In this document: positions 35,041-43,695 of the stretch, one piece after another
Numbering within the stretch: position 1 is the stretch's first letter
Layout: each line of letters begins with the position of its first letter
Source: an uncultured Collinsella sp.
Lineage (GTDB): Bacteria; Actinomycetota; Coriobacteriia; Coriobacteriales; Coriobacteriaceae
Assembly (NCBI GenBank): GCA_959599095.1
Contig: CAUGGC010000003.1
Span: 44,031-108,030 of the forward strand
Length of the DNA: 64,000 nucleotides
Direction: 5' to 3'
Notes under the pieces: generated by a model
What the model saw: the letters and a program-made list of their open reading frames with translations, nothing else
Databases searched by the model: none
What the model was told of the DNA's origin: nothing
Made by a program: the position numbers and the translations under genes

Positions 35041-35943
35041 CTATGCCTTCGTGTTGGCGCGCGACAGGTCGCGGTGGGAGATGCTCACATGATACTGAGC
35101 GCCTTCCAAATAACGGGCCGTGGCCTCGGCAATGGCAACGCTGCGGTGCTGGCCGCCCGTGCAGCCGATGGCGATAGAAAGCTGCGGCTTACCCTCCGCG
35201 ATATAGCCCGGCATCACCGTATCGAGCAGCTGTGTCCAAGCCTTCCAAAACTCCTGCGTCTTGGGATGGTCCAGAACAAAATCGGAGACCTTTTTATCGA
35301 GACCGGTCATCGTGCGCATCTCGGGATCGTAGAACGGATTAGGCAGGAAGCGGACGTCGATCATAATGTCCGCCTCGACGGGCATGCCGTGCTTAAAGCC
35401 AAACGAGAACACGTGGACGTCCATGAGCTGCTGGTCGGACAGCTCGGAAAATGCCATACGTAGCTTGTTGCGCAGCGCAGAGGTGCGCAGACGGCTCGTG
35501 TCGATAATCATATCGGCTCGGTCGCGCACGCCCTGAAGCTGAAGGCGCTCGCGCTGAATGGCATCGGCCGTAGTCTCCCCCGGCTTGGCAATGGGATGAC
35601 GGCGGCGATTTTCGCTGTAGCGACGAATCAGCACCTCGTCAGAAGCCTCCAGGAACACGATGTCGCAGCTCATCTCGCGCTCTTCGAGCGCGGCGACCGC
35701 ATCGAGCAACTCGTCAAACAGTCCCTGGCTACGCAAATCGCAGGTGACGGCGAGATGCCTGCCCACGCCCGTATTGATGCCGACGAGCTCGGCAAGCTGG
35801 GCGATGAGACGTGGAGGCAGGTTATCGATGCAAAAATAGCCCATGTCCTCGAACACGTGCATGGCCTGCGTGCGGCCCGATCCGGACATTCCGGTGATGA
35901 TGACGATATCGGGGATGCGCTCCGAGCGCTCCGCCGCATCCAT
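35041..35943 (-). CDS. rapZ: RapZ/YvcJ-type nucleotide-binding protein
   Basis: A 300-residue P-loop protein. The Walker A reads GMSGSGRT, with Arg for the usual Lys; this also occurs in other actinobacterial members. Walker B-like VIFLE and the C-terminal domain FSFGFKHGMP, DVRFLPNPF and IGCTGGQHRSV are family hallmarks. RapZ controls glucosamine-6-phosphate synthase via small RNAs in E. coli and UDP-GlcNAc-linked functions elsewhere. Start at 35943 (AGGGAG upstream); an ATG at 35961 with GGGAGG is equally possible. whiA follows. Confidence 0.92.
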   Translation of the reverse strand: MDAAERSERIPDIVIITGMSGSGRTQAMHVFEDMGYFCIDNLPPRLIAQLAELVGINTGVGRHLAVTCDLRSQGLFDELLDAVAALEEREMSCDIVFLEASDEVLIRRYSENRRRHPIAKPGETTADAIQRERLQLQGVRDRADMIIDTSRLRTSALRNKLRMAFSELSDQQLMDVHVFSFGFKHGMPVEADIMIDVRFLPNPFYDPEMRTMTGLDKKVSDFVLDHPKTQEFWKAWTQLLDTVMPGYIAEGKPQLSIAIGCTGGQHRSVAIAEATARYLEGAQYHVSISHRDLSRANTKA

Positions 35944-35974
35944 GGCATCTCCCTTTTGCATGTGCTGCCTCCCG

Positions 35975-36011
35975 AAAACAAGCGCGGGACCCAGCAACCC
36001 GGATCCCGCGC
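35975..36011 (-). terminator. Terminator of the sialic acid operon
   Basis: An 8-bp stem (35982-35989 with 36004-36011) extended by weaker inner pairs, then TTGTTTTC on the minus strand, about 50 nt past nanE. Confidence 0.6.
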
Positions 36012-36062
36012 GGTCAATTGCCTATATTGAGTATACCGCCCCGAGCGGATACGAGGCCTGTC

Positions 36063-36749
36063 TTACGCCTCAAGCGCAGCCTTGAACCAACTCGTAATAC
36101 TCGTGGGGTGCGTGATGGCGGTGCCGACGACAACGGCCCAGGCGCCAGCATCGATCGCGGCGCGAGCCTCCTCGGGCGTATGCACGCGACCCTCGCAAAT
36201 GATGGGAAGGCTGGGGAATTCCTCGGTCGCCTGACGCAGGAGCGGCAGATCGGGGCCATCGGCCATGGTGCAGTCGATGGCGGCGACGCCGTGAGAAAGC
36301 GTGGTGGATACCAGGTCAAAGCCCATATCAGCAGCACGGCGAATATCCTCGATGGTGGCACAATCCGCCATCAGGAGCACACCCTCCTCGTGCAGAGGAC
36401 GGAAGGTATCCTCGACCGTCTTGCCATCGGGGCGCGGACGATCGGTGGCGTCGATCGCCACGATATCGGCACCGGCAGCAACGCAGGCGCGAGCGTGACG
36501 CAGCGTCGGCGTGATGTAAACGCCCTCGTGCCCATCCTTCCACAGACCGATGACGGGAACCTCACAGCGACCCTTAATGGCGGCAATGTCGGCAAGGCCC
36601 TGGCAGCGAATGGCGGCGGCGCCGCCGAGCTCGCAAGCGCGAGACATTTGAGCCATGGTCTCGGGCGTACGAAGCGGCTCGCCCATATACGCCTGAACGC
36701 TCACGACGAGCTTGCCCTTCAGGGATTGAATCAATGGATCAACGGTCAT
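36063..36749 (-). CDS. nanE: N-acetylmannosamine-6-phosphate 2-epimerase
   Basis: A 228-residue TIM-barrel enzyme that converts ManNAc-6-phosphate to GlcNAc-6-phosphate. Family motifs: VSVQAYMGEPLR, IGLWKDGHEGVYITP (Lys near the active site), VAIDATDRPRPDG, and GRVHTPEEA plus VVVGTAITHP at the phosphate site. GAAAGG precedes the ATG. It is the last gene of the nan operon, after a small intercistronic stem. Confidence 0.95.
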   Translation of the reverse strand: MTVDPLIQSLKGKLVVSVQAYMGEPLRTPETMAQMSRACELGGAAAIRCQGLADIAAIKGRCEVPVIGLWKDGHEGVYITPTLRHARACVAAGADIVAIDATDRPRPDGKTVEDTFRPLHEEGVLLMADCATIEDIRRAADMGFDLVSTTLSHGVAAIDCTMADGPDLPLLRQATEEFPSLPIICEGRVHTPEEARAAIDAGAWAVVVGTAITHPTSITSWFKAALEA

Positions 36750-36772
36750 AAGGCTGTAACCTTTCTCAGAAC

Positions 36773-36803
36773 AGCCTCCCGAGGCGTGTTGTCTCGGGAG
36801 GCT
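36773..36803 (-). other. Intercistronic stem-loop between nanK and nanE
   Basis: An 11-bp perfect stem (36773-36783 with 36793-36803) without a T-run. It may protect the upstream mRNA. Confidence 0.6.
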
Positions 36804-36819
36804 CCTACAGAAGATACGT

Positions 36820-37785
36820 TTACTTCAACGAGGCAAGAAGATGCTCAGCGGCACCGATGAGCGGAGCATCGCCCTCCAGAGAACCGATGAGGATCGGCGT
36901 GTCCTGAAGCGGATCGAGCGCCTGGCTGGCATAGCCCTCGTGCACCGAATCCTTCCACGTCTGTGAACGCCAATCGGGACCTTGGTGAATCACGCCACCC
37001 GAAAGCACGATGACCTCGGGGTCCAGGATGTTAGCGAGCGAGCCCAAGCTGGCACCCAGCGCAAAGCCGGCGTCATGGATGACCTCGGTCGCCTTTGCGT
37101 CGCCCGCGCGGCACAGGTCGTTCACATCGCGACCGACCGAAGGACGGCTGGGGTCGACGCGGCCAAAACGCTCATCGTACATTCGACCAATGGAAGTGCC
37201 CGAAGCAACCGACTCCAGATGGCCAGAACGCCCGCAAGCGCAGGGAATGCCGGCGGCAGCCGAGCACTCTATGTGGCCCATATGGCCAGCAGCACCATGG
37301 AAGCCTTGCATCACGCGGCCGTTCTCGACATATGCGCCGCCGATGCCCGTACCGATGCCAAGACACAAGACGGAGAACTTGCCCTTGCCGACGCCCCAGT
37401 GGGCCTCGCCCAGAGCATGAGCCTGCACGTCGCCTACAACGGCAACGGGAAGACCGAGGTCCTCGCGCAGACGCGGCCCCAACTGGACGCCGGACCAGCC
37501 GGGCATGATCTCGTTGGCATACGCGATGGCGCCCGTCTTGGGATCGACGACGCCGGCGGCACCAATGCCGACGCCAAGGACCTCGACATCGGGATTCGCC
37601 TCGAGAGCAGCCTTGATGGACGCCTCGATACGCTGGAAGACGGCCTCGCCGCCCTCTTGGGCCTCGGTGAGAACCTCGGCCTCAAAAACGGGATGGGGCA
37701 CGCTGCCGTCAGCCGGGTACTCCATGATGGCAGTCGCGATCTTAGTTCCGCCGATATCGACAGAGCAGACGTACTTGTTCTCCAT
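36820..37785 (-). CDS. nanK: ROK-family kinase, probable N-acetylmannosamine kinase
   Basis: A 321-residue sugar kinase. The ATP loop is DIGGTKIA; the ROK signature follows with the zinc site as CACGRSGHLES, where His takes the place of the third Cys. GIGTGIGGAYV, the catalytic Asp region and VLSGGVI are also present. The neighbours nanA and nanE make ManNAc the likely substrate; a glucokinase cannot be excluded by sequence alone. Start at 37785 with AAGGAGAG upstream. The upstream gap to nanA holds the long palindrome H5. Confidence 0.85.
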   Translation of the reverse strand: MENKYVCSVDIGGTKIATAIMEYPADGSVPHPVFEAEVLTEAQEGGEAVFQRIEASIKAALEANPDVEVLGVGIGAAGVVDPKTGAIAYANEIMPGWSGVQLGPRLREDLGLPVAVVGDVQAHALGEAHWGVGKGKFSVLCLGIGTGIGGAYVENGRVMQGFHGAAGHMGHIECSAAAGIPCACGRSGHLESVASGTSIGRMYDERFGRVDPSRPSVGRDVNDLCRAGDAKATEVIHDAGFALGASLGSLANILDPEVIVLSGGVIHQGPDWRSQTWKDSVHEGYASQALDPLQDTPILIGSLEGDAPLIGAAEHLLASLK

Positions 37786-37858
37786 GTCGCTCTCCTTAGG
37801 AGATATAAACAACTACAGGAAATGCGCCGTCAGGCTAGCCGTCACAGCGCGGTAAAGG

Positions 37859-37954
37859 TTTTCCAGGTGCCCGAGATCGCCGAGAAGCCGTGTGGCCATT
37901 GACCTAATGGGTCATGGCCGCACGGTTGAACGGCGAGGTCGGGTGCCTGGGAAA
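37859..37954. repeat. Long imperfect palindrome H5 after nanA
   Basis: Two 46-nt arms (37859-37904 and 37909-37954) around a 4-nt loop. Of 46 positions, 33 are Watson-Crick and six differ by transitions that would all be G-U pairs in plus-strand RNA. It starts 3 nt past the nanA stop. Confidence 0.8.
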
Positions 37955-37957
37955 GCT

Positions 37958-38878
37958 TTAAAGGAGGCCGTTGTCCTGGAGGACCTTCTTAATCGCCTCG
38001 ACATTCTCGCCGGTCATGGCCTTCACCGGGCGCGGCATGGTCGGGCTGTCGAAGATGCCCATGAGGTTCATAGCGGTCTTGAAGGCGCCGACGCCACCGG
38101 CATAGCCCTGGACACCCGAGGTGACATCCCAGATGTGCGAAATCTCATTGAGGCGATCCTGCTCGGCCTTGACGGTAGCCCAGTCACCAGCCTGAGCGGC
38201 CTTCCACTGACGCACGTAGCCCTCGGGCTCAACGTTGGCGAGACCCGGAACGGAACCGTCGGCGCCACCGAGGTAGGCGCCGTCGACAACAACCTCGTGA
38301 CCGGTGAGGATGCTCATCGGATGGCCGTTCTTCTCGTTCTCCTGAACGAGGTAGCGGAACGAGATGTCATCACCCGAGGAATCCTTGACGCCGGCCAGGA
38401 CGCCCTCGGCGCCGAGCTTGGCAAGGAGCTTCCAGGGGAGCTTGGTGTGGACGCACACGGGGATGTCATAGGCAAAGATGGGCAGGTCGAGCTCCTCGTG
38501 CAGGATGCGGAAGTGCTCCTCGACCTCGGTCATGCCCTGCAGGGCATAGAACGGGCAGGTGGCGACGAGGGCATCGGCGCCCAGCTCCTGGGCGACCTTG
38601 CCGTGCTCGATCATGCGCTCGGTCTCGGTGTCGATGATGCCGACCAGAACAGGCACACGGTGATCGACGATGCGCACGGCCTCGGCGATGATCTGACGAC
38701 GGCGCTCATCGGTGGAGAAGACGACCTCGCCCGAGGAGCCCAGGAAGAACAGGCCATCGACGCCGGCATCGATCATACGGTTGATGCTGCGCTCAAAGGA
38801 GGCAACATCGAGCTGGTGATCTTCGGTATCGGGAACAACGACGGGAGGGATAACGCCGGTGAATTTCTGAGTTGCCAC
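37958..38878 (-). CDS. nanA: N-acetylneuraminate lyase-type class I aldolase (DHDPS family)
   Basis: A 306-residue TIM-barrel aldolase. From the GTG at 38878 (AAGGAG upstream) the Schiff-base lysine is K165 (GVKDSSGD) and the key tyrosine Y137 (FAYDIP), the same numbers as E. coli NanA. LGSSGE forms the carboxylate site. The enzyme class cleaves sialic acid to ManNAc and pyruvate. Sequence alone leaves other keto-acid aldolases possible; the sat, nanK and nanE neighbours favour NanA. A longer frame is rejected for lack of a site. Confidence 0.85.
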   Translation of the reverse strand: MATQKFTGVIPPVVVPDTEDHQLDVASFERSINRMIDAGVDGLFFLGSSGEVVFSTDERRRQIIAEAVRIVDHRVPVLVGIIDTETERMIEHGKVAQELGADALVATCPFYALQGMTEVEEHFRILHEELDLPIFAYDIPVCVHTKLPWKLLAKLGAEGVLAGVKDSSGDDISFRYLVQENEKNGHPMSILTGHEVVVDGAYLGGADGSVPGLANVEPEGYVRQWKAAQAGDWATVKAEQDRLNEISHIWDVTSGVQGYAGGVGAFKTAMNLMGIFDSPTMPRPVKAMTGENVEAIKKVLQDNGLL

Positions 38879-38946
38879 AAGAATCTCCTTAGTTGTCTGG
38901 CGGGCGGCCCTATGCCACCCACTCTTGTTGGCAGTGTCCAGGCCGT

Positions 38947-39798
38947 CTAGGCCAAAGAACACGGGTAGAACGTTTGGTTCAAGAAGTCGACGACTTCGTT
39001 TTCGAACGCATTGATGCGCTCGTGAGCGTATTTGGCATAGATGATATGCCTCCGGTCACACTCAAGACCGTTGAATACGGCGAACTGGCCCTTGGGATCG
39101 CTCACGGCATCCATGAGCGATGTGCCCATGAGCACCGATCCGCACACCCGAGACGACAGAGCCTCAAGGCCACCGGGGATTGGATTGGCAACCGCCGTGC
39201 AGGCAAGGCCCCGCTCGTCCAGAGCGGAAACCGCCAGCGCGACGCCGCCGCCAAGGCCCTCGCCCCACGCAAAAATGCGATCGGGGTCCACGCCATCAAG
39301 ATTGCGCGCAACCTTCGCCAACGCGCAGCCCCAACGGACGCGCTCGACAAAAGCGGGCGAAGCAATTCCCCGCTGCAGGTCGTCCGCACCAGCAACATCA
39401 TCATCCAGTGCAAGCACGGCATATCCCATGGCGGCAAATCTCGTCATGTGATGCCAGCCGCGCACAGGCCGATCGATGTCGTGGAACATCAGGCACAGCG
39501 GCACGCGCTCAGATACTCGGGCACGACCAACAGGCTCAATCAAACGAGCGTGGACCGCATCGTCACCGAGCCCAAAGAAAACCTCCGAGTAACGGGCGCA
39601 GGGGTTAACAAAGTCAATTGCCGTAATGGCCAGGCCTTGAATCTCAAGATTCAAAGCGCATGTCTCTAAATCAGAAACATCTGCTTGGACATCACCGTGC
39701 CAGTCCCGATATTCTGCGAGCCTTGACGAAACCGTTCCAGGAATTCCCACGAGCCCGGGGACTATCAGCTCGTCAACATTGCTCTCGCACTTAGACAT
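38947..39798 (-). CDS. CE7-like esterase paralogue lacking the serine nucleophile
   Basis: A 283-residue alpha/beta-hydrolase relative of the gene before it. Alignment by eye with that protein gives GASQGGG versus GEGLGGG at the nucleophile elbow, so Ser is replaced by Gly. The Asp (LMDAVSDP) and His (YAHER) positions persist. QFAVFNGLECDRRH is nearly identical in both. It may be an inactive partner or a changed enzyme. The ATG at 39798 overlaps the stop of the active paralogue by 8 nt (ATGTCTAA), so the two are coupled. Confidence 0.8.
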   Translation of the reverse strand: MSKCESNVDELIVPGLVGIPGTVSSRLAEYRDWHGDVQADVSDLETCALNLEIQGLAITAIDFVNPCARYSEVFFGLGDDAVHARLIEPVGRARVSERVPLCLMFHDIDRPVRGWHHMTRFAAMGYAVLALDDDVAGADDLQRGIASPAFVERVRWGCALAKVARNLDGVDPDRIFAWGEGLGGGVALAVSALDERGLACTAVANPIPGGLEALSSRVCGSVLMGTSLMDAVSDPKGQFAVFNGLECDRRHIIYAKYAHERINAFENEVVDFLNQTFYPCSLA

Positions 39799-40768
39799 GA
39801 GCCTCCCCTCCCTCACAGAAAAACGGAATGATCAGATCGTCAAAGTCCTGAATCTCCTCGTGGCCAAAGCCCCCAAAGAACTCATGACGCTTGTCGCAGG
39901 ACAGGTTGTTGTACACCGCAAACTGCGTCGCCGGCGGACAGACGATATCGGCTGTGCCCGTGCCAAACAACACGGGGCACTTGACCATAGGGGCAAAATT
40001 CTTGGAATCGAAGTACGCCAGCTTGGCATAGGCTTCGTCAATACAAGTCGAGTCCTCGTCAAACCAGCGCGACCAATAGCGCAGGCCCTCGTAGGCAATA
40101 TCGTCGGCGTCCAGATCCCAAACCAGGCGGAAATCCGATAAGAAGGGATAGAGGATGGCGGCGCGATTGATAAGCTCGCTGTTAAGCGCGCAGGTCGCAA
40201 TACCCAAACCGCCACCCTGCGATGCGCCGTTCACATACACGCGGGTAAAATCGATGCCCTCGAGCTCGCGAACGATACGGCACAGAATGCGAATATCCTG
40301 ATGTAGGCGGACATAGTAGAGGTTGGCCGGATCGCCGTCGATACCGGCGACGATATGGCCCGCGACCGTCGTGCCCGCAAATCCACCAATGTCCTCGGAG
40401 GGGCCTCCTTGGCCAGGACAATCGAGAGCAATGAGCGCCATGCCCATGCCCGCAAACGACGCCTGCTCAAACCAGCTGCGGCTCGCACCCGGATATCCAT
40501 GGAACTGAAGCACCAGCGGCACGGGCTCCTCCGAGACCGGCTTGAGGTACTTGGCATGCAGGCGTGCACCACACATGCCGGTATACCAGAGATCGAAAAA
40601 CCGACAGGTCGCGGAATCCGCAACCGAAGCCGCCTCGATCACGTAGTCGAGCTCGACGGCCTCGGCCTCGGCCATGCGGTCCTTCCAAAAGAGATCGAAA
40701 TCCGATGGACGGGGCATAGCGCCTCGATATTCACCAAATTGCTGTTGTAGCTCCTGAGCACTTGGCAT
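39791..40768 (-). CDS. Acetyl esterase, CE7 family (acetylxylan/cephalosporin-C deacetylase type)
   Basis: A 325-residue serine esterase. Nucleophile S183 in NGASQGGGL, oxyanion HGYPG, Asp in GTADIVCPP, His in GFGHEE. The CE7 N-terminal pattern (PRPSDFDLFW) is present. In this operon it probably removes O-acetyl groups from sialic acid before the lyase acts; other acetyl esters are possible. No signal peptide, so it acts inside the cell. The ATG at 40768 has GAAAGG only at a distance; a start at residue 18 has GAGG but would cut the family pattern. Confidence 0.82.
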   Translation of the reverse strand: MPSAQELQQQFGEYRGAMPRPSDFDLFWKDRMAEAEAVELDYVIEAASVADSATCRFFDLWYTGMCGARLHAKYLKPVSEEPVPLVLQFHGYPGASRSWFEQASFAGMGMALIALDCPGQGGPSEDIGGFAGTTVAGHIVAGIDGDPANLYYVRLHQDIRILCRIVRELEGIDFTRVYVNGASQGGGLGIATCALNSELINRAAILYPFLSDFRLVWDLDADDIAYEGLRYWSRWFDEDSTCIDEAYAKLAYFDSKNFAPMVKCPVLFGTGTADIVCPPATQFAVYNNLSCDKRHEFFGGFGHEEIQDFDDLIIPFFCEGGEAHV

Positions 40769-40804
40769 GGCTCGTGAACCCAGCCTTTCGAAATCGCAAC
40801 GGAG

Positions 40805-40832
40805 GTGCGCCCGGCAAGGGAACCGGGCGCAC
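40805..40832 (-). other. Intercistronic stem-loop between satD and the esterase gene
   Basis: A perfect 10-bp G/C stem (40805-40814 with 40823-40832) with an 8-nt loop and no T-run. Confidence 0.6.
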
Positions 40833-40848
40833 GGGAGGGAAAGCGAGG

Positions 40849-41676
40849 CTACTCGCCGAGCTTGGGATGCAGCAGCGACGGCGCAGCGCCGAGCAGCATC
40901 TTGGTGTAGGGGTCCTGAGGGTGCTGGAAGACCTGCTTGGCCTCGCCCTGCTCGACGATCTTGCCGCCATTCATAACGATGATGTCGTCAGAGATATAGC
41001 GGACCGTCTGGATGTCATGGCTGATGAACACCATGGCCAGGCCGAGCTCCTTCTTAAGGTCGGTCAGCAGGTTCAGAATCTGCGCGCGGACCGAAACGTC
41101 CAGAGCCGAGGTGGGCTCGTCGGCGATGATGGCATCGGGGTTCAGCGACAGGGCACGGGCAATTGCTACGCGCTGGCGCTGGCCGCCCGAAAGCTGGCCG
41201 GGAAGAACCTCGGCGGCGGAGCTGGGCAGACCGGTGAGCTCCAAGAGCTCCTTGACGCGTTTCTCCTGCTCGGCCTCGGTACCCAGGTTGTGGACGCGCA
41301 TGGGGTCGAGCAGTTGCTCGCGAACGACCATGCGGGGATTGAGCGCCGTGGCCGGGTTCTGGAACACGACCGAGATGACGCGACCCATGTGGCGACGGTC
41401 CTCGGCGGTACGTTTGGTAACGTCCTTGCCCTTAAAGTAGACCTTGCCGCTCGTGGGGGCCTGCAGGCCGCACATGACGTTGGCGGTGGTGGACTTTCCG
41501 CAACCGGACTCGCCGACGATGCCGATGGTCTGTCCGGGCATGAGCTTAATCGTTACACCCTGGACGGCGTGAACCAGGTTGGGGTGCAGAATCGAGCCGG
41601 TACGGGTCCTAAAGGTGACGTGGACGTCATCAAGGAAGATGATCGGCTCGACGCCGTTGACTGCGGTCTCGCTCAT
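40849..41676 (-). CDS. satD: SatD-type ABC transporter ATP-binding protein
   Basis: A 275-residue DppF/OppF-type ATPase: Walker A GESGCGKST, signature LSGGQRQRVAIARA, Walker B AIIADEPTSALD, switch FISHDIQTV. It lacks the long C-terminal Cys segment of OppF. It starts right after the satC stop, with no gap. With satA, satB and the fused satC it matches the layout known for the sialic acid importer SatABCD of Haemophilus ducreyi. Confidence 0.82.
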   Translation of the reverse strand: MSETAVNGVEPIIFLDDVHVTFRTRTGSILHPNLVHAVQGVTIKLMPGQTIGIVGESGCGKSTTANVMCGLQAPTSGKVYFKGKDVTKRTAEDRRHMGRVISVVFQNPATALNPRMVVREQLLDPMRVHNLGTEAEQEKRVKELLELTGLPSSAAEVLPGQLSGGQRQRVAIARALSLNPDAIIADEPTSALDVSVRAQILNLLTDLKKELGLAMVFISHDIQTVRYISDDIIVMNGGKIVEQGEAKQVFQHPQDPYTKMLLGAAPSLLHPKLGE

Positions 41677-43692
41677 CTACATCACCTCCGCGTGAGGGGT
41701 CAAACCATTTGCCTTGAGCACCTCATCGGGGAGCTCGGAATAGAAGTGCTCGGTGCCGGGCACGCGCTTGAAAACCGGACGGGTGTCCAGGCCAATGCGC
41801 GGATGACTCGAGCGGGGCGCGAAGCGATCGCCCTTGGGGAAATCGCGCGGGCTCGGAACGGCGCCGGGCACCTGGTGCAGGCGGCCCGAACCGCTCTCGA
41901 TGGACAGGACGGAACCCAGAAGACCGCGAGTGTACTCGTGGATCGGGTTGGTGAGCAGCTCCTTGGTGGGCGCCTGCTCGATAACCTGACCGGCGTACAT
42001 AACCGTGATGTTATGAGCGACCTCGGCGACCAGTGCCAGGTCGTGCGAAACGAAGATCATGGCAAAGCCGAGCTTGGCCTGAAGGTCGTTAAGCAGCTTG
42101 ATGACCTGCTTCTGGACGGTAACGTCCAGAGCGGTCGTGGGCTCGTCGCAGATGACCAGCTTGGGGTCGCGGGTAAGGGCCATAGCGATCAGAACGCGCT
42201 GACGCTGACCACCGGAAAGCTCATGCGGATAGCTCTCGAGCGTACGCTTGGGGTCGAGGCCCACGAGCTCCAGGAGCTCCTCGGCGCTACGGGTGCCGCC
42301 GCGCTTGGTGAGCTGCTTCATCTGGGCGGAAATGAGCATGGAGGGGTTGAGCGAGGACAGGGCGTCCTGATAGACCATGGCGATATCGGTACCGCGCAGG
42401 CCGAACCACTCCTTCTTGCTCATCTTGAGCAGATCGCGGCCCTCCCAGAGAACCTCACCGGAAAGATGCTCGTCATCGTCGGTCAGGCCCATGATGGCCA
42501 GCGTGGTGATGGACTTACCGCAGCCGGACTCACCGACCAGGCCCATGGTCTGGCCGGGACGGACATCAAAGTTGACGTGGTCGACGACGTTGATATCACC
42601 GTGGTGCTCAAACTGGATGCAGAAATCACGGACCGAAAGGATCGGCTCAACGGACTCATCGGGCACATGGCGGTCGTTACGCTTGAGCTCGACATCGCGC
42701 AGGGCGCCAAGACGGGCGGACAGGGACTGAGCCTGCTCCTTGTAAGCGCGAACGGGGTCGGAGACCAGCAGGTCGGCCTCGCGGCGCTTGGAGGAGTCGG
42801 TCGGATCCAGGGCGGCGGAGGGAGCAGCGGCCATGGCGTCGGTAATGCCCTCGGAGAGGATGTTGAGCGCCAGGCAGGTGATCATGATGGCCAGACCCGG
42901 GAACAGCGCCTGCCACCAACGGCCAGCGAGCACGCCGCCGCGGGCGTCGGCGAGGATGTTGCCCCAGGTAGCGGTGGGCTCCTGGATACCAGCGCCGATA
43001 AAGGTCAGCGAGGCCTCGAAGATGATGGCGTCGGCGACCAGAGTAACGGTGAAGACCATGATCGGGGCGATGCAGTTACGCAGAACATGCTTGATCAAAA
43101 TCCACGGAGCCTTGGCGCCGGAAACGATGACCGCGCGGACATAGTCCTCGCCGTACTCGGACACGATGTTGGCGCGCACGATACGGGCAATCTGCGGAGT
43201 GTACATAAAGCCGATGGCGAAGATGATCGACGGCACGGAATTGCCCAGGATGGAGACGAAGACGGCAGCGAGGGCGATGCCCGGGATGGACATGATGATG
43301 TCCAGGATGCGCATGATCGCCTCGGAAACGGACTTGCGCGAAACCGCCGCGAGGGCGCCCACGACCGAGCCGCAGACCAGAGCCATGGCAGTAGCACCGA
43401 AGCCGATGATCAGCGAGTAACGGCCACCGTAAAGCATACGCGACAGGATGTCGCGGCCCTTATCGTCGGTACCGAAGATAAATCCATTGCCGGGAGCCTG
43501 GCGAGCAGTGAAAATCTCGACCGGGCTATAGGGGGCAAGAAGGGGCGCCAGAATCGCGGTCAGGGCGACCAGTGCCAGCACGACGGCGGCAATCTTAGAA
43601 GACAGCGTCATCTTCTTCCAGCCACCGAGCTTGAGCCCCTTGGAGGCAGCTTTCTCGAGCTGCTCGGTTTGCTTCTCTCGAATCTTTACCAT
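41677..43692 (-). CDS. satC: SatC-type fused ABC permease and ATP-binding protein
   Basis: A 671-residue fusion. Residues 1-295 are a DppC-like permease (membrane helix at 33-54, GTDDKGRDILSRMLYGGRYSL, coupling loop RAVIVSGAKAPWILIKHV). After a charged linker (295-345), residues 348-610 are a DppD-like ATPase: Walker A GESGCGKS at 387-394, LSGGQRQRVLIAMA, VICDEPTTALD, FVSHDLALV. The C-terminal tail is Pro/Arg-rich. I read it as one unbroken frame, so it is a real fusion. It is a hallmark of the SatABCD type. Confidence 0.85.
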   Translation of the reverse strand: MVKIREKQTEQLEKAASKGLKLGGWKKMTLSSKIAAVVLALVALTAILAPLLAPYSPVEIFTARQAPGNGFIFGTDDKGRDILSRMLYGGRYSLIIGFGATAMALVCGSVVGALAAVSRKSVSEAIMRILDIIMSIPGIALAAVFVSILGNSVPSIIFAIGFMYTPQIARIVRANIVSEYGEDYVRAVIVSGAKAPWILIKHVLRNCIAPIMVFTVTLVADAIIFEASLTFIGAGIQEPTATWGNILADARGGVLAGRWWQALFPGLAIMITCLALNILSEGITDAMAAAPSAALDPTDSSKRREADLLVSDPVRAYKEQAQSLSARLGALRDVELKRNDRHVPDESVEPILSVRDFCIQFEHHGDINVVDHVNFDVRPGQTMGLVGESGCGKSITTLAIMGLTDDDEHLSGEVLWEGRDLLKMSKKEWFGLRGTDIAMVYQDALSSLNPSMLISAQMKQLTKRGGTRSAEELLELVGLDPKRTLESYPHELSGGQRQRVLIAMALTRDPKLVICDEPTTALDVTVQKQVIKLLNDLQAKLGFAMIFVSHDLALVAEVAHNITVMYAGQVIEQAPTKELLTNPIHEYTRGLLGSVLSIESGSGRLHQVPGAVPSPRDFPKGDRFAPRSSHPRIGLDTRPVFKRVPGTEHFYSELPDEVLKANGLTPHAEVM

Positions 43693-43695
43693 AAT

